Assembly (NCBI GenBank): GCA_944387525.1
Contig: CALXFF010000018.1
Coordinates: 1 to 37,280, forward strand
Source: an uncultured Clostridia bacterium
Lineage (GTDB): Bacteria > Bacillota > Clostridia > TANB77 > CAG-508
Length of the DNA stretch: 37,280 nt
Reading direction: 5' to 3'
Position numbers and translations under genes: made by a program. This document shows, piece by piece, positions 9,047 to 17,987 of this stretch (position 1 is the stretch's first letter; each line of letters begins with the position of its first letter). Below the pieces are notes generated by a model. It made no database searches and had not been told where the DNA came from. It saw nothing but the letters and a program-made list of their open reading frames with translations.

Positions 9047-9588
9047 GACTCCTTTGGAGCAACTTTCTTAACAGTAATATTTACTTCTTTAACTTCTAAA
9101 TCTGTTGCTACTTTTATTTTTTCTTTTATCTTATTTTGCAAATTAGCTGACAAATCCTTGATAACTGCATTTGCATTTACAATTAATGTAACATATACTC
9201 TAACATTGTTATCTTTATCTAAATCTACTCTTGTTGTAACATCTTCTGCACTTTCAAAATTTAATGCAACTGAATTAACTAAATTTTCAATTGTCTCTTT
9301 TGATATCATCAATTTTCCATTGTCATTTTCTAATAAAACTCCTTGTCTTTCTTTAATTTGCTCTCTTGATGTTGAATCAAAGAATACGCATTTTATTGAA
9401 AGTAAAATAAATATTACACATACTGCTAAAACAATATTTGTTATTGTTCCTCCTGATACCATTCCTTCTACTACTCTACCTGCTACATCTATATCTAGCC
9501 ATCCAAATATCAACAAACATAATATTATTGATAGTATTAATATTATATTAGAATATATAATTAATGTGATTTTTTCTAAAGTTTTCAT
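9034..9588 (-). CDS. amaP: AmaP, membrane anchor of Asp23
   Basis: Alkaline-shock response membrane anchor protein. Two N-terminal hydrophobic helices (about residues 8-28 and 48-68, IILILSIILCLLIFGW and IVLAVCVIFILLSI) are followed by a soluble domain with the Asp23-like pattern ISKETIENLVNSVAL...VRVYVTLIVNANAVI. The 184-residue length fits. In staphylococci AmaP binds Asp23 and places it at the membrane. AGGAGG lies 7 bases before ATG. The neighbouring asp23 and DUF2273 genes support the call. Confidence 0.9.
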   Translation of the reverse strand: MKTLEKITLIIYSNIILILSIILCLLIFGWLDIDVAGRVVEGMVSGGTITNIVLAVCVIFILLSIKCVFFDSTSREQIKERQGVLLENDNGKLMISKETIENLVNSVALNFESAEDVTTRVDLDKDNNVRVYVTLIVNANAVIKDLSANLQNKIKEKIKVATDLEVKEVNITVKKVAPKESIEK

Positions 9589-9690
9589 CTCATTTCCTCC
9601 TATTTTGCTATATTTTTTATTATTTCCCTATAGCATTTAATTTAATCTTAAATTTTTCTTTTTTACTATGTTTTATACTTGCTACTTTTA

Positions 9691-10146
9691 TTATTCATCA
9701 TCTTGATCATTATTTTCTGTTTCTGTTTTCTCAGCTATTGCTGTGTCTGTATTTACACCTTGAACATGGACATTAACTTCTTCAACAACTAAGCCTGTCA
9801 TGTTTTCTACAGCTTTTTTTACTCTATTTTGGATTTCAAAAGCTACATCTGGTATTCTTGAACCATATTCCACAATAATATTAACATCTAGTTTAGCTTT
9901 TCCATCTTCAATATCAGCCTTGATTCCTTTTGCAAGATTTTTCTTGCCACTAAATACTTCTGATATTCCTCCTGCAAATCCTCCTGCCATTCCAGCAACT
10001 CCTTGTACTTCTGAAACAGCTACTCCTGCAATAACAGCTACAACATCACTTGATATTTGTATACCATCATTTTCTGATTTTATTTCTTCTTCTAATTCTA
10101 CAACTTCCCCTTTATTATCTTCATTCACTTTGTTTTCTTCACTCAT
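9691..10146 (-). CDS. Asp23/Gls24 family envelope stress protein
   Basis: About 151 residues. After a Glu/Asn-rich start it shows the family core: IQISSDVVAVIAGVAVSEVQ, GVAGMAGGFAGGISEVF, then LDVNIIVEYGSRIPDVAFEI and VEEVNVHVQGV. Asp23 proteins are abundant cytoplasmic-face membrane-associated proteins induced by envelope and alkaline stress. The ATG at 10146 has AGGAGG 7 bases upstream, so a longer open frame reaching to 10209 was not used. First gene of the asp23-amaP-DUF2273-nusB set, and it lies just after a terminator. Confidence 0.93.
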   Translation of the reverse strand: MSEENKVNEDNKGEVVELEEEIKSENDGIQISSDVVAVIAGVAVSEVQGVAGMAGGFAGGISEVFSGKKNLAKGIKADIEDGKAKLDVNIIVEYGSRIPDVAFEIQNRVKKAVENMTGLVVEEVNVHVQGVNTDTAIAEKTETENNDQDDE

Positions 10147-10170
10147 ATGAATTCCTCCTATCCATATATC

Positions 10171-10216
10171 AAAAAAGATATACTTATTTTTTCCATATAA
10201 GTATATCAATTTTTTT
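10171..10216. terminator. Bidirectional terminator between fmt and asp23
   Basis: Perfect 11-bp stem GATATACTTAT (10177-10187) / ATAAGTATATC (10197-10207). It is flanked by an A6 run on the left (T-run for the minus strand, ending fmt) and a T8 run on the right. Confidence 0.75.
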
Positions 10217-10233
10217 TATATTTTACAACTGTT

Positions 10234-11190
10234 TTACTCAAAAACTTCAAATTCCTCTATCTTATTTCCTCTTAGATAATCTTGAATTGACATTCTCTTT
10301 GCATTTTCTCCTTGAATTTCCAACACTTTTATAATTCCATCTTTTGCTTTAATATATAATCCATCTTTACTATCTGATAATAGAACCACACCATTTCCTA
10401 AAAAGTCAAGATTTTCTACCATTATCTCATCTTCTTTTGCTAAATCAACTTTCCAAAACTTAATCTTCTTGCCATTTAAAAATGTATAAGCTCCCATAAT
10501 TGGATTTAAGCCTCTAACTAAATTCTTAATTTCTTGTGCTGTTTTTTTATTCCAATCAATTTTCGCCATTTCTTTTGACAACATTGGAGCAGTAGTAAAA
10601 TCATCACCTTGTTTTTCTCTTGTTGCTGTTCCTTTCTCTATTTCTTTTAAAGTTTTAACTAAAAGTTCTCCACCTATTTTAGAAAGTCTATCCCATAATT
10701 CTCCTGTTGTTTCATCTTCTCCAATCTCTACTTCTTGTTTTAAAATCATGTCACCTGTATCCATACCTTCATCCATATACATTGTCGTAATTCCAGTTGT
10801 TCTATCTCCATTTAATACTGCCCATTGTATTGGTGCTGCGCCTCTATATTTTGGAAGTAATGAACCATGTACATTAATGCAACCTAATCTTGGGATTTCT
10901 AATATTTCTTTTGGTAGAATTTTTCCATATGCTACAACACATATAACATCTGGATTTAGATTTTTAATTTCTTCAATAAATTCTACGTTTTTTCTAACTT
11001 TTTCTGGTTGATATATTTTTAATCCTTTTCCTTCTGCATATTCTTTTACAGGAGATGCTACCATTTTCATTCCTCTACCTTTTGGCTTGTCCGGATTTGT
11101 TACTACTCCTATAACATCATAATTTGCTTCTACTAAACTTTTTAAAGACTCCTCAGCAAAGTCTGGTGTTCCCATAAACAAAACTTTCAT
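10234..11190 (-). CDS. fmt: Methionyl-tRNA formyltransferase
   Basis: Transfers the formyl group of 10-formyl-tetrahydrofolate to Met-tRNA of the initiator. The catalytic domain opens with VLFMGTPDFAEESLKSL, then NPDKPKGRGMKM, ICVVAYGKILP, the active-site INVHGSLLPKYRGAAPIQWA and MDEGMDTGDM; the C-terminal tRNA-binding OB domain follows. At 318 residues it is the family length. AAAGGA lies 8 bases upstream of ATG. It is the last gene of priA-def-fmt, and a terminator follows. Confidence 0.97.
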   Translation of the reverse strand: MKVLFMGTPDFAEESLKSLVEANYDVIGVVTNPDKPKGRGMKMVASPVKEYAEGKGLKIYQPEKVRKNVEFIEEIKNLNPDVICVVAYGKILPKEILEIPRLGCINVHGSLLPKYRGAAPIQWAVLNGDRTTGITTMYMDEGMDTGDMILKQEVEIGEDETTGELWDRLSKIGGELLVKTLKEIEKGTATREKQGDDFTTAPMLSKEMAKIDWNKKTAQEIKNLVRGLNPIMGAYTFLNGKKIKFWKVDLAKEDEIMVENLDFLGNGVVLLSDSKDGLYIKAKDGIIKVLEIQGENAKRMSIQDYLRGNKIEEFEVFE

Positions 11191-11232
11191 ATTTTTTATC
11201 CTTTCTCTATTATAATTATTTTTTGAACAGGA

Positions 11233-11721
11233 TTAATTTTCTTCGGGCTCAACATACTCTAATGTTCCTGGAATTATTTTATCAATAAAAACTTCTCCAT
11301 TTAAATGATCTACTTCATGTGATATTGCTTGTGCTAGTAGTTCTTTAGCTTTTACTTGCATCCTTTTTCCTTCTCTATCAGTATATTCTGCTACAACTTC
11401 AGCAGGTCTAATTATTTTCGCAAATTCATTTGGAAAACTTAAGCAACCTTCTTCTACTTCTTGCTCTCCCTTTGTTTTAATAATTACAGGATTTATCAAT
11501 ACTATTGGTCCTTTATCATCATATAAGTCAATTACAACAATTCTTTTTAATACACCAACTTGAACTGCTGCTAGTCCCACTCCATTATATTTATGCATTG
11601 TTTCAATCATATCATCTATAAGTGTTTGTATTTTTTCAGTTGATATCTCTTCTTCTGGTACTTCTTTTGATTTTTTCTTTAATATGTCGTCTCCTTGATA
11701 TCTTAAATTTCTAATTGCCAT
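11233..11721 (-). CDS. def: Peptide deformylase
   Basis: Metal hydrolase that removes the N-formyl group from nascent proteins. The three family motifs are visible: GVGLAAVQVG (about 47-56; the common form has Pro where Val stands), EEGCLSFP with the metal-binding Cys, and AISHEVDHLNG with the HExxH-type metal ligands. 162 residues. AAGGAG is 6 bases before ATG. It lies between priA and fmt, the standard Firmicute order. Confidence 0.97.
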   Translation of the reverse strand: MAIRNLRYQGDDILKKKSKEVPEEEISTEKIQTLIDDMIETMHKYNGVGLAAVQVGVLKRIVVIDLYDDKGPIVLINPVIIKTKGEQEVEEGCLSFPNEFAKIIRPAEVVAEYTDREGKRMQVKAKELLAQAISHEVDHLNGEVFIDKIIPGTLEYVEPEEN

Positions 11722-11743
11722 TTCTATCTCCTTTCTTGACTTA

Positions 11744-11772
11744 CAGGGATTAGGGGACGGTCCTAATCCCTG
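11744..11772. repeat. GGGACGG-core palindromic repeat, short copy 4
   Basis: CAGGGATTAGG, GGACGG, TCCTAATCCCTG: a compact palindrome of 29 bases between priA and def. The priA stop (TAG at 11773-11775) abuts it. Confidence 0.8.
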
Positions 11773-14025
11773 CTAGCTCATGTTGTTTGGATTTACATCT
11801 ATTGAAATTCTTGTATCTTTTATATTTTGCTTATATATATTTTTTAGAGAATTATTTAAAATTCTGTTTATCTCTTCTGTCATATTTCCTTTTATTATAA
11901 TTCTCCACCTATATCTATTTTGTATCTTATCAATTGGACAAGGCATTGGTTTAAATAGTTTTATTTCATTCTCCTGTGAATTTTTCAATGCGTTTAACTC
12001 CTTTTGCAACTCTTCATACATTTGATTTGATACTTTTCTTATTTCATTTTCATTATAACTATTAAATCCAATTAATATTATATCGCAAAATGGCGGATAT
12101 TTCAATTGTTTTCTTAAAGCAATTTCCGTTTCATAAAATTTCTCGTAATTTTGTTCTCTTGAACATTGTATCGCAAAACTTTGAGGATTATATGTTTGAA
12201 TTATGACTTTTCCTGGCAAATTCTCACGTCCTGCTCTTCCTGCTACTTGTGTTAAAATTTGAAACGTTCTTTCATTTGCTCTATAATCATCTATATTTAA
12301 TGAGCTGTCAGCTGCAATTACTCCAACTAATGTTACATTTGGAAAATGATGCCCTTTTACCACCATTTGTGTTCCTATCAAAATATCTATATTTTCATTT
12401 TTGAATTTATTTAAAATTTCTTCATGTGAATTTTTCTTTGTTACAGTATCTATATCCATTCTTATTGTACTTGCATTTGGAAATTGCTTATGTATTTCTT
12501 GTTCAAGTTTTTGTGTTCCTGTTCCAAAATATCTTATTTTATCGCTTTTACATTCAGGACATACTGTTACTATGTTTTGCTCATATCCACAATAATGACA
12601 TTTTAATTTTCTTTCATAACTATGATATGTCAAACTGATATTGCAATTTGGACATTTTACTGTGTAACCACAATTCCTGCACATTATAAAAGTAGAATAA
12701 CCTCTTCTATTTAGAAATAATATTGTCTGTCTTTTATTTTTCAAATTTTCTTCTATGTTAGAATATAGCTCCATACTTAACATTGAACGGTTTCCATTTG
12801 CAAGTTCTTGCTTCAAATCTATTATTTCAACTGATGGAAGTGATGAATTGTTTGCTCTTTTTGTCAGTTCTAATAAATTAATCTTTTTTTCCGTTGCTTT
12901 ATAATATGTCTGTAAATCAGGTGTTGCACTCCCTAATAACAATGGAATATTGTTTTCTTTTGCTAACTTTTTTGCTATTTCTTTTGCATTGTATTTTGGT
13001 GTTGTTTCTGATTTATATGAACTATCATGCTCTTCATCTATTATAATAATTCCAACATTTGCTAATGGTGCAAATATGGCAGACCTTGCTCCTATTACAA
13101 TTTTTGCATCTCCATTTCTTATTTTTTCCCATTCGTCATGTCTTTCACCTATTGAAAGTTTACTATGTAATATTGCTATATCTTCTTTCCCAAACCTTGA
13201 TACAAATCTTTCTAACATTTGTGGAGTTAATGAAATTTCTGGTACTAATACGATTGCTGTTTTTTCCTTTTCTATTACCTTTTGTATTAGTTGCAAATAT
13301 ACCTCTGTCTTTCCAGAACCTGTTACCCCATATAATAAGAATTGTTCAAATCTATTTTCATCTATTGCTTTTTCTACTTTTTCAAACGCTTCTTGTTGCT
13401 CATCTGTTAATTGTAATTTTTCAGTCTTTTTGTAATCTTTAAATAGTAATGGATTTCTTTCTACCTTTTTTTCTACAATTTCTAAATATCCGTTTTTTAT
13501 TAATGTATTTACAATTGCTCTTGATGTATCTGTAAACATCTCTATTTCAGGTATTGTTGCCCCTTCATTATCTTTTACAAATTTTAATATTTTTATTTGT
13601 TTTTCAGATTTTATTTTTTTAGTTTCTATTTCAAATTCTATCTCTTCTATATCTTTTTTTAAATATACTGTATTTATGATTTTATCTTGAATTCTCTTTT
13701 CTTTGTTTTTTGTTCTTGTTCCAGGTGTTAGCATAAGTTTGATACAGTCTGATACATTACAAAAATATCTATTTGCCATCCATTTTGCAAGTTCTATTTG
13801 CTTATCTGTTAAGTTTTCTTCTATTTTTATAATGTCTTTATTCGCAAATTCTGATTTTTCTTTTAATTTGACTACAAATGCTTCTTCTTGTTTTTCTCCT
13901 TTTCCAAATGGTACTATAACTTTGCTCCCTACTAAAATTAGGTCCTCTAGTTCTTTTGGTATGTTATAGTCAAATGTTCTATTTAGTTTTTTTGCTCCTC
14001 TATTTATTATTACTTCTGCTACCAT
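11773..14025 (-). CDS. priA: Primosomal replication-restart helicase PriA
   Basis: 3'-5' helicase that reloads the replisome at stalled forks. The N-terminal DNA-binding domain (VAEVIINRGAKKLNRTFDYN) is followed by the helicase core with Walker A YGVTGSGKTEVYL, IIIDEEHDSSYK, LLGSATPD, the zinc-binding CRNCGYTVKCPNC...CHYCG...CPECKSD, GTGTQKLEQE, ILIGTQMVVKGH and QVAGRAGR. 750 residues, full length. AAAGGAG precedes ATG, and a promoter lies at 14051-14079, so priA-def-fmt probably starts here. Confidence 0.97.
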   Translation of the reverse strand: MVAEVIINRGAKKLNRTFDYNIPKELEDLILVGSKVIVPFGKGEKQEEAFVVKLKEKSEFANKDIIKIEENLTDKQIELAKWMANRYFCNVSDCIKLMLTPGTRTKNKEKRIQDKIINTVYLKKDIEEIEFEIETKKIKSEKQIKILKFVKDNEGATIPEIEMFTDTSRAIVNTLIKNGYLEIVEKKVERNPLLFKDYKKTEKLQLTDEQQEAFEKVEKAIDENRFEQFLLYGVTGSGKTEVYLQLIQKVIEKEKTAIVLVPEISLTPQMLERFVSRFGKEDIAILHSKLSIGERHDEWEKIRNGDAKIVIGARSAIFAPLANVGIIIIDEEHDSSYKSETTPKYNAKEIAKKLAKENNIPLLLGSATPDLQTYYKATEKKINLLELTKRANNSSLPSVEIIDLKQELANGNRSMLSMELYSNIEENLKNKRQTILFLNRRGYSTFIMCRNCGYTVKCPNCNISLTYHSYERKLKCHYCGYEQNIVTVCPECKSDKIRYFGTGTQKLEQEIHKQFPNASTIRMDIDTVTKKNSHEEILNKFKNENIDILIGTQMVVKGHHFPNVTLVGVIAADSSLNIDDYRANERTFQILTQVAGRAGRENLPGKVIIQTYNPQSFAIQCSREQNYEKFYETEIALRKQLKYPPFCDIILIGFNSYNENEIRKVSNQMYEELQKELNALKNSQENEIKLFKPMPCPIDKIQNRYRWRIIIKGNMTEEINRILNNSLKNIYKQNIKDTRISIDVNPNNMS

Positions 14026-14050
14026 TTTAATCTCCTTTTTTACTTTTGTT

Positions 14051-14079
14051 AGTATATCAAATTTTTAAATATTAAACAA
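14051..14079 (-). promoter_or_regulatory. Promoter of priA-def-fmt
   Basis: Minus-strand TTGTTT (14079-14074), 17-base spacer, TATACT (14056-14051), 25 bases upstream of the priA ATG and immediately after the preceding terminator. Confidence 0.55.
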
Positions 14080-14083
14080 TAGC

Positions 14084-14124
14084 AAAAAGAAAATAGATAT
14101 CTCCTTTTACAGAAATATCTATTT
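14084..14124 (-). terminator. Terminator after the hydrolase-like gene
   Basis: Stem AAATAGATAT (14091-14100) / ATATCTATTT (14115-14124), followed on the minus strand by TCTTTTTGC. It separates the hydrolase-like gene from priA. Confidence 0.7.
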
Positions 14125-14133
14125 TTGTAAACT

Positions 14134-14997
14134 CTAGCCCCTGAAATCTACAATGGGCTGTAATAATGCTTTCTCTGATACAGCCTTATTGAAATATTCT
14201 ATAGTTTTCAACAAAGCATCTTCGTGTGAAGCTGTAATGTAGATTGTCCTATCTACATTTTCTGATTCCGGATTTTGCGAATCTATTGGCACTATTCCAT
14301 CACTTAAATCTGTCCCAAAAACTTTATGTGCAAACTCGCTTATTTGTTCACTTGATGAAATAACATTAAACCACCGATGACGTTTCAATACTTCATCATC
14401 AACCTTTAGTAAAATCTCAGCATGTTCTGCTAGTTCTTCATCCGGTAAATGATAAATTTCAGAAAGCTTTACATACTCTTTTATTCTCTCAAAGAATCCT
14501 GTTTTTGATTTAACAAATTCCCTATCTGCCATCTGTGTTCCAAAAAAAGGCGTTGCTATTGTTACAATCCTTATTGTACGATTTTCTTCCAAATATTCTG
14601 GGATATTAACCGCACATAATCCGCATTCACCAACAGCAAAGAAAATTATTGACGTATACTGCCTAAATATATTAGTTTCATCAGAAGTTTCTTTGTTAAT
14701 CATTCTAGCTAATTGATGAGCTACATATTTAAACCTACCTTTTTTGGCCTTTTTTCTTGGACGATTTGGAATATATAACTGCATTATATCTCCTGACAAT
14801 TCATAGTCATCAGCTGTCAAACTCCTTAATTCTTTATTATCTAAACATATGATATTTAACTTTTTATCTTCTGGAATACATTTAATCCATTTTAATATCA
14901 TGCTTGGAGTTTGTAAGATGATTTCTCCTCTCTTTTCAACAAGTTCTTCTCTTTGGGTCTTGCTCCCATTCACTCTGTTTTTCAGTTCTTCCCGCAT
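14134..14997 (-). CDS. Lipase-like alpha/beta hydrolase, Cys at nucleophile site
   Basis: A 287-residue protein of uncertain function. From about residue 117 it looks like an alpha/beta-hydrolase of the lipase type: strand SIIFFAV, a nucleophile-elbow-like GECGLC (residues 123-128), then IVTIATPFFGT (144-154), which matches the TPHxGT segment of lipases, then LSDGIVPIDSQ with Asp233 and ASHEDALL with His258, at the expected acid and base positions. The usual nucleophile Ser is replaced by Cys125. A role as an esterase or a cysteine-type hydrolase is inferred only. No signal peptide or membrane helix is seen, and the first 110 residues are charged. Codon use (CTG, GTG, AGC, ATC) differs from the AT-rich neighbours. 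It has its own promoter and terminator, suggesting a transferred single-gene unit. AAGGAG lies 9 bases before ATG. Confidence 0.6.
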   Translation of the reverse strand: MREELKNRVNGSKTQREELVEKRGEIILQTPSMILKWIKCIPEDKKLNIICLDNKELRSLTADDYELSGDIMQLYIPNRPRKKAKKGRFKYVAHQLARMINKETSDETNIFRQYTSIIFFAVGECGLCAVNIPEYLEENRTIRIVTIATPFFGTQMADREFVKSKTGFFERIKEYVKLSEIYHLPDEELAEHAEILLKVDDEVLKRHRWFNVISSSEQISEFAHKVFGTDLSDGIVPIDSQNPESENVDRTIYITASHEDALLKTIEYFNKAVSEKALLQPIVDFRG

Positions 14998-15059
14998 TAT
15001 TAACTTCTCCTTCTAAAATTATTTAGTATAGAAATATGTGTTAATGAGTTACAAAGCCT

Positions 15060-15088
15060 ATTTTACCATATTATGTATATTTTAGCAA
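15060..15088 (-). promoter_or_regulatory. Promoter of the hydrolase-like gene
   Basis: Minus-strand TTGCTA (15088-15083), 17-base spacer, TAAAAT (15065-15060), directly behind the pheT stop codon. Confidence 0.5.
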
Positions 15089-15090
15089 GA

Positions 15091-17493
15091 CTAACGTCTC
15101 AATTCTGCATGTAAAGTTTTCTCTAATTCAGAAATAATCGAATCCATAACACTATTTATTTCTTCATCACTAAGTGTTTTGTTTTTATCTCTAAAGATAA
15201 AAGAATAAGCAACACTTTTCTTGTTTTCTCCAAGTTTTTCATTTCTGTAAATATCAAATAACTTCATGCTTTCAAGAAGTTTTTTACCTTTTTTAGTAAT
15301 TATTTTTTCGATTTGACCTACTTCAACTTCTTCATCAACAATTATTGCAATATCTCTTTCAACTGCTGGGAATTTAGGAATTTCTACATATTTTTTATTT
15401 TCTCTTGAATATTTTACTAATTTTGTAATATTAATCTCTGCTAAATATGCTCTTTTTCCAATATCATAATTTTGTAATACTTCTGGATGTACTTCTCCAA
15501 TTGTTCCTATTACATCAATTCCTATTTTTATATTTGCACATCTTCCTGGATGATATGATTTATTATCTCTTTCTTTTTCCACATCATATCTATTTACACT
15601 TATTGCTTCCAAAACATTTTCAATAATTCCTTTTAATACATAGAAATCAATATCATCTCCATACATTCCTATTGTTAAAATGTCTTCTTGTACTGGAACT
15701 TCTCCATCTTCTACTTGATGATTTGTATTTTTGTAGTTTCTAGATATATCAAATAACTTTACATTTTGATTTTTCTTATTTGCATTTGTTGCAAGTATTT
15801 GCATCATACTTGGAACTGTTGTTGGTCTCATCAATTTGAATTCTTCACCTAATGGATTTTGTAATGTTATTGCATATTTTTGAACTTCTTCTGAAATGTT
15901 TGATTTTTCTAAGTCTTTTTTGCTTATAAATCCATATGTATAAATTTCTGATAAACCACTATCTACTAATACATCTCTAACTTTCTTGATTATTTTTTGT
16001 TCTTTATTTCTAACTCCTAAAGTTGTATCTGCTTTTATTAGAGTTGTATCTAATTTATCATATCCATAAAATCTTGCAATTTCTTCTGCAATATCTGCTA
16101 AACAAGTTAAATCCATTCTGAAATATGGTGCAATTGCTACATCGTTTTCTACCTTTATTTCTAATTTTTCTAATATATCAATCATTTCTTGTTTTGATAA
16201 TTTAGTTCCTAGTAGATTATTGATTCTTTCTACATCTAATTTTATTTTATGAATTTCTTGTTTTGTAGGATAAACATCAACTTTTCCATCTACAACTTCT
16301 CCGCTACCAGTTAATTCTACTAATTCAACTGCTCTATTTACAGCTCTTAATGCATTTTCAGCAGATAAACCTTTTTCAAATCTTGAAGATGCTTCTGTTC
16401 TTAGTCCTACTTTCTTAGCTGTCTTTCTTACACTACCACCATAAAATACCGCTGACTCAAAGACTACTGTTTCAGTATCATTTTCTATTTCTGAATTTAG
16501 TCCACCCATAACTCCAGCAATTGCTACAGCTTTCTTGTCATCTGCAATTACTAAATCTTCTTCATCTAATTCTCTTTCTTGTTCATCTAATGTTGTAATT
16601 TTTTCTCCATTTTTTGCTCTTCTTACATTAATATGTTTTCCTTCAATTGAATTAATATCAAAAGCATGCATTGGTTGACCTAATTCTAACATTACATAGT
16701 TTGTAATATCAACTATGTTGTTTATGCTTCTAACTCCGCAAGCTCTTAATCTTCTTTTCATCCAGTCTGGTGATTCCTTAATTTTTACATTTTTAACTAC
16801 TCTTGCAATATATCTATAACATAAATCAGGAGCTTCAATATCAACTTTTAATCCTTCTATTTCTTTTTTATCTTCAACTTCTAAGTTATCCAAATTTCCT
16901 CTTGGATTTTTAAATTCTTTGTTCAAAGATACTGCTGTTTCTCTTCCTAATCCTTCAATAGAAAAACAATCTGGTCTATTTGAAGTAATTTCAAAATCGA
17001 TAATATCTTCTCTTAAATTTAAAACTTCAACAATGTCTTTTCCTAAATCCTTTTCTAAACTCTTATCTAAAATCATTATTCCATGCTCGATTTGTCCAGG
17101 ATAATCAGCTAAATCTAAGTTTAGTTCTCCAACTGAACACATCATACCACATGAATCAATTCCTCTTAATTTTCCTGTTTTAATTTTAACACCATTAGGT
17201 AATTCTGCTCCATCTTTTGCAATTGGTACAATATCCCCAACTTTTATATTATCTGCACCTGTAACAATTTGCAATTTTTCTGTTCCAACATCGACTTTTG
17301 TAACTACTAATTTATCTGCATCTGGATGTTTTTCTATTTCTAATATTTTTCCAACAACAACATTTTTTATTTCCTTTCCCTTTTCGTCTATTGTTTCAAC
17401 TTTAGAACCTGTCATTGTTAAAATATCACCTAATTCTGTTGGTTTTACATCAATATCACTATATTCTTTTAACCATTCAATACTTGCTTTCAT
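15091..17493 (-). CDS. pheT: Phenylalanine-tRNA ligase beta subunit
   Basis: Beta subunit of the alpha2-beta2 enzyme. Its N-terminal tRNA-binding domain (VVGKILEIEKHPDADKLVV, about residues 45-63) is followed by RGIDSCGMMCSVGEL, FEITSNRPDCFS, the B3/B4 editing region (NIVDITNYVMLELGQPMHAF), the B5 domain, the catalytic-like core and the C-terminal FDX-ACB anticodon-binding domain (KFPAVERDIAIIVDEEV...LFDIYRNEKLGENKKSVAY). 800 residues, full length. AAAGGA lies about 10 bases upstream of ATG. Last gene of the T-box-controlled unit. Confidence 0.97.
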   Translation of the reverse strand: MKASIEWLKEYSDIDVKPTELGDILTMTGSKVETIDEKGKEIKNVVVGKILEIEKHPDADKLVVTKVDVGTEKLQIVTGADNIKVGDIVPIAKDGAELPNGVKIKTGKLRGIDSCGMMCSVGELNLDLADYPGQIEHGIMILDKSLEKDLGKDIVEVLNLREDIIDFEITSNRPDCFSIEGLGRETAVSLNKEFKNPRGNLDNLEVEDKKEIEGLKVDIEAPDLCYRYIARVVKNVKIKESPDWMKRRLRACGVRSINNIVDITNYVMLELGQPMHAFDINSIEGKHINVRRAKNGEKITTLDEQERELDEEDLVIADDKKAVAIAGVMGGLNSEIENDTETVVFESAVFYGGSVRKTAKKVGLRTEASSRFEKGLSAENALRAVNRAVELVELTGSGEVVDGKVDVYPTKQEIHKIKLDVERINNLLGTKLSKQEMIDILEKLEIKVENDVAIAPYFRMDLTCLADIAEEIARFYGYDKLDTTLIKADTTLGVRNKEQKIIKKVRDVLVDSGLSEIYTYGFISKKDLEKSNISEEVQKYAITLQNPLGEEFKLMRPTTVPSMMQILATNANKKNQNVKLFDISRNYKNTNHQVEDGEVPVQEDILTIGMYGDDIDFYVLKGIIENVLEAISVNRYDVEKERDNKSYHPGRCANIKIGIDVIGTIGEVHPEVLQNYDIGKRAYLAEINITKLVKYSRENKKYVEIPKFPAVERDIAIIVDEEVEVGQIEKIITKKGKKLLESMKLFDIYRNEKLGENKKSVAYSFIFRDKNKTLSDEEINSVMDSIISELEKTLHAELRR

Positions 17494-17510
17494 CTATCTT
17501 TCTTCCTTTC

Positions 17511-17585
17511 TTGGGATTCTGGGACGTTCTTTTAATTCCTCCCACTGGGATTAAGGGACATTCCTTATTAATCTCACCTATCCCA
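17511..17585. repeat. GGGACG/GGGACA-core repeat pair
   Basis: Two related units in tandem: TGGGATTCTGGGACGTTC at about 17512 and TGGGATTAAGGGACATTCC at about 17546. The second unit closes as a palindrome with ATTAATCTCACCTATCCCA. The last codons and TGA stop of the 17574-17972 gene fall inside it. Confidence 0.65.
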
Positions 17586-17972
17586 TCCATTATTATAATT
17601 TCTGTTTGGCTTATAGTTCTTTGCACTTTGCCAATTTCCATATGTTCTTCCTTCATCATATGTATCTTCTTGAATCGCTCTATTTACATCTCTTAGCATA
17701 TCTCTATTTTGTAAAATATCTCTTCTAGATAAATTTTGATTTCTTATTTTTAAACTATCTTTCCATTTATTTCTTTTTTCTACATAAACATTTATAACAT
17801 AAGTGCTATCATCAATCCATTCTGATTGAATATGTCTTACTTTTTTTCTATTTACTAATCCATTTTCTTCCTCTGTAATTCCATATTTTTGCTTTATTTC
17901 TCTTAGAGCTTTAATAAGTTTTCCACTCTCAAAATCTCTAACATCAAATTTGTAACTTTGTTCTAATTTCAT
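17574..17972 (-). CDS. Unknown basic protein between pheS and pheT
   Basis: A 132-residue soluble, charged protein that I do not recognise. The N-terminal half alternates helix and strand patterns (ESGKLIKALREIKQKYGI; SEWIDDSTYVINVYVEKRNKWK). The C-terminal part is Asn/Arg/Tyr-rich and probably disordered (NYKPNRNYNNGWDR). Its ribosome binding site (AGGGAGTG) overlaps the pheS stop codon, so it is probably translationally coupled to pheS and is transcribed under phenylalanine T-box control. The final Trp-Asp-Arg and stop are read from the palindromic repeat at 17511-17585, so the original C-terminus may have been different. Placement inside the pheS-pheT pair is unusual. Confidence 0.65.
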   Translation of the reverse strand: MKLEQSYKFDVRDFESGKLIKALREIKQKYGITEEENGLVNRKKVRHIQSEWIDDSTYVINVYVEKRNKWKDSLKIRNQNLSRRDILQNRDMLRDVNRAIQEDTYDEGRTYGNWQSAKNYKPNRNYNNGWDR

Positions 17973-17987
17973 CTATTTCTACACTCC

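Noticed and set aside
17477-17659. Minus-strand 60-codon frame overlapping the end of the unknown gene and the pheT start
   Set aside because: It crosses the palindromic repeat and a well-supported pheT start, and has no family resemblance.
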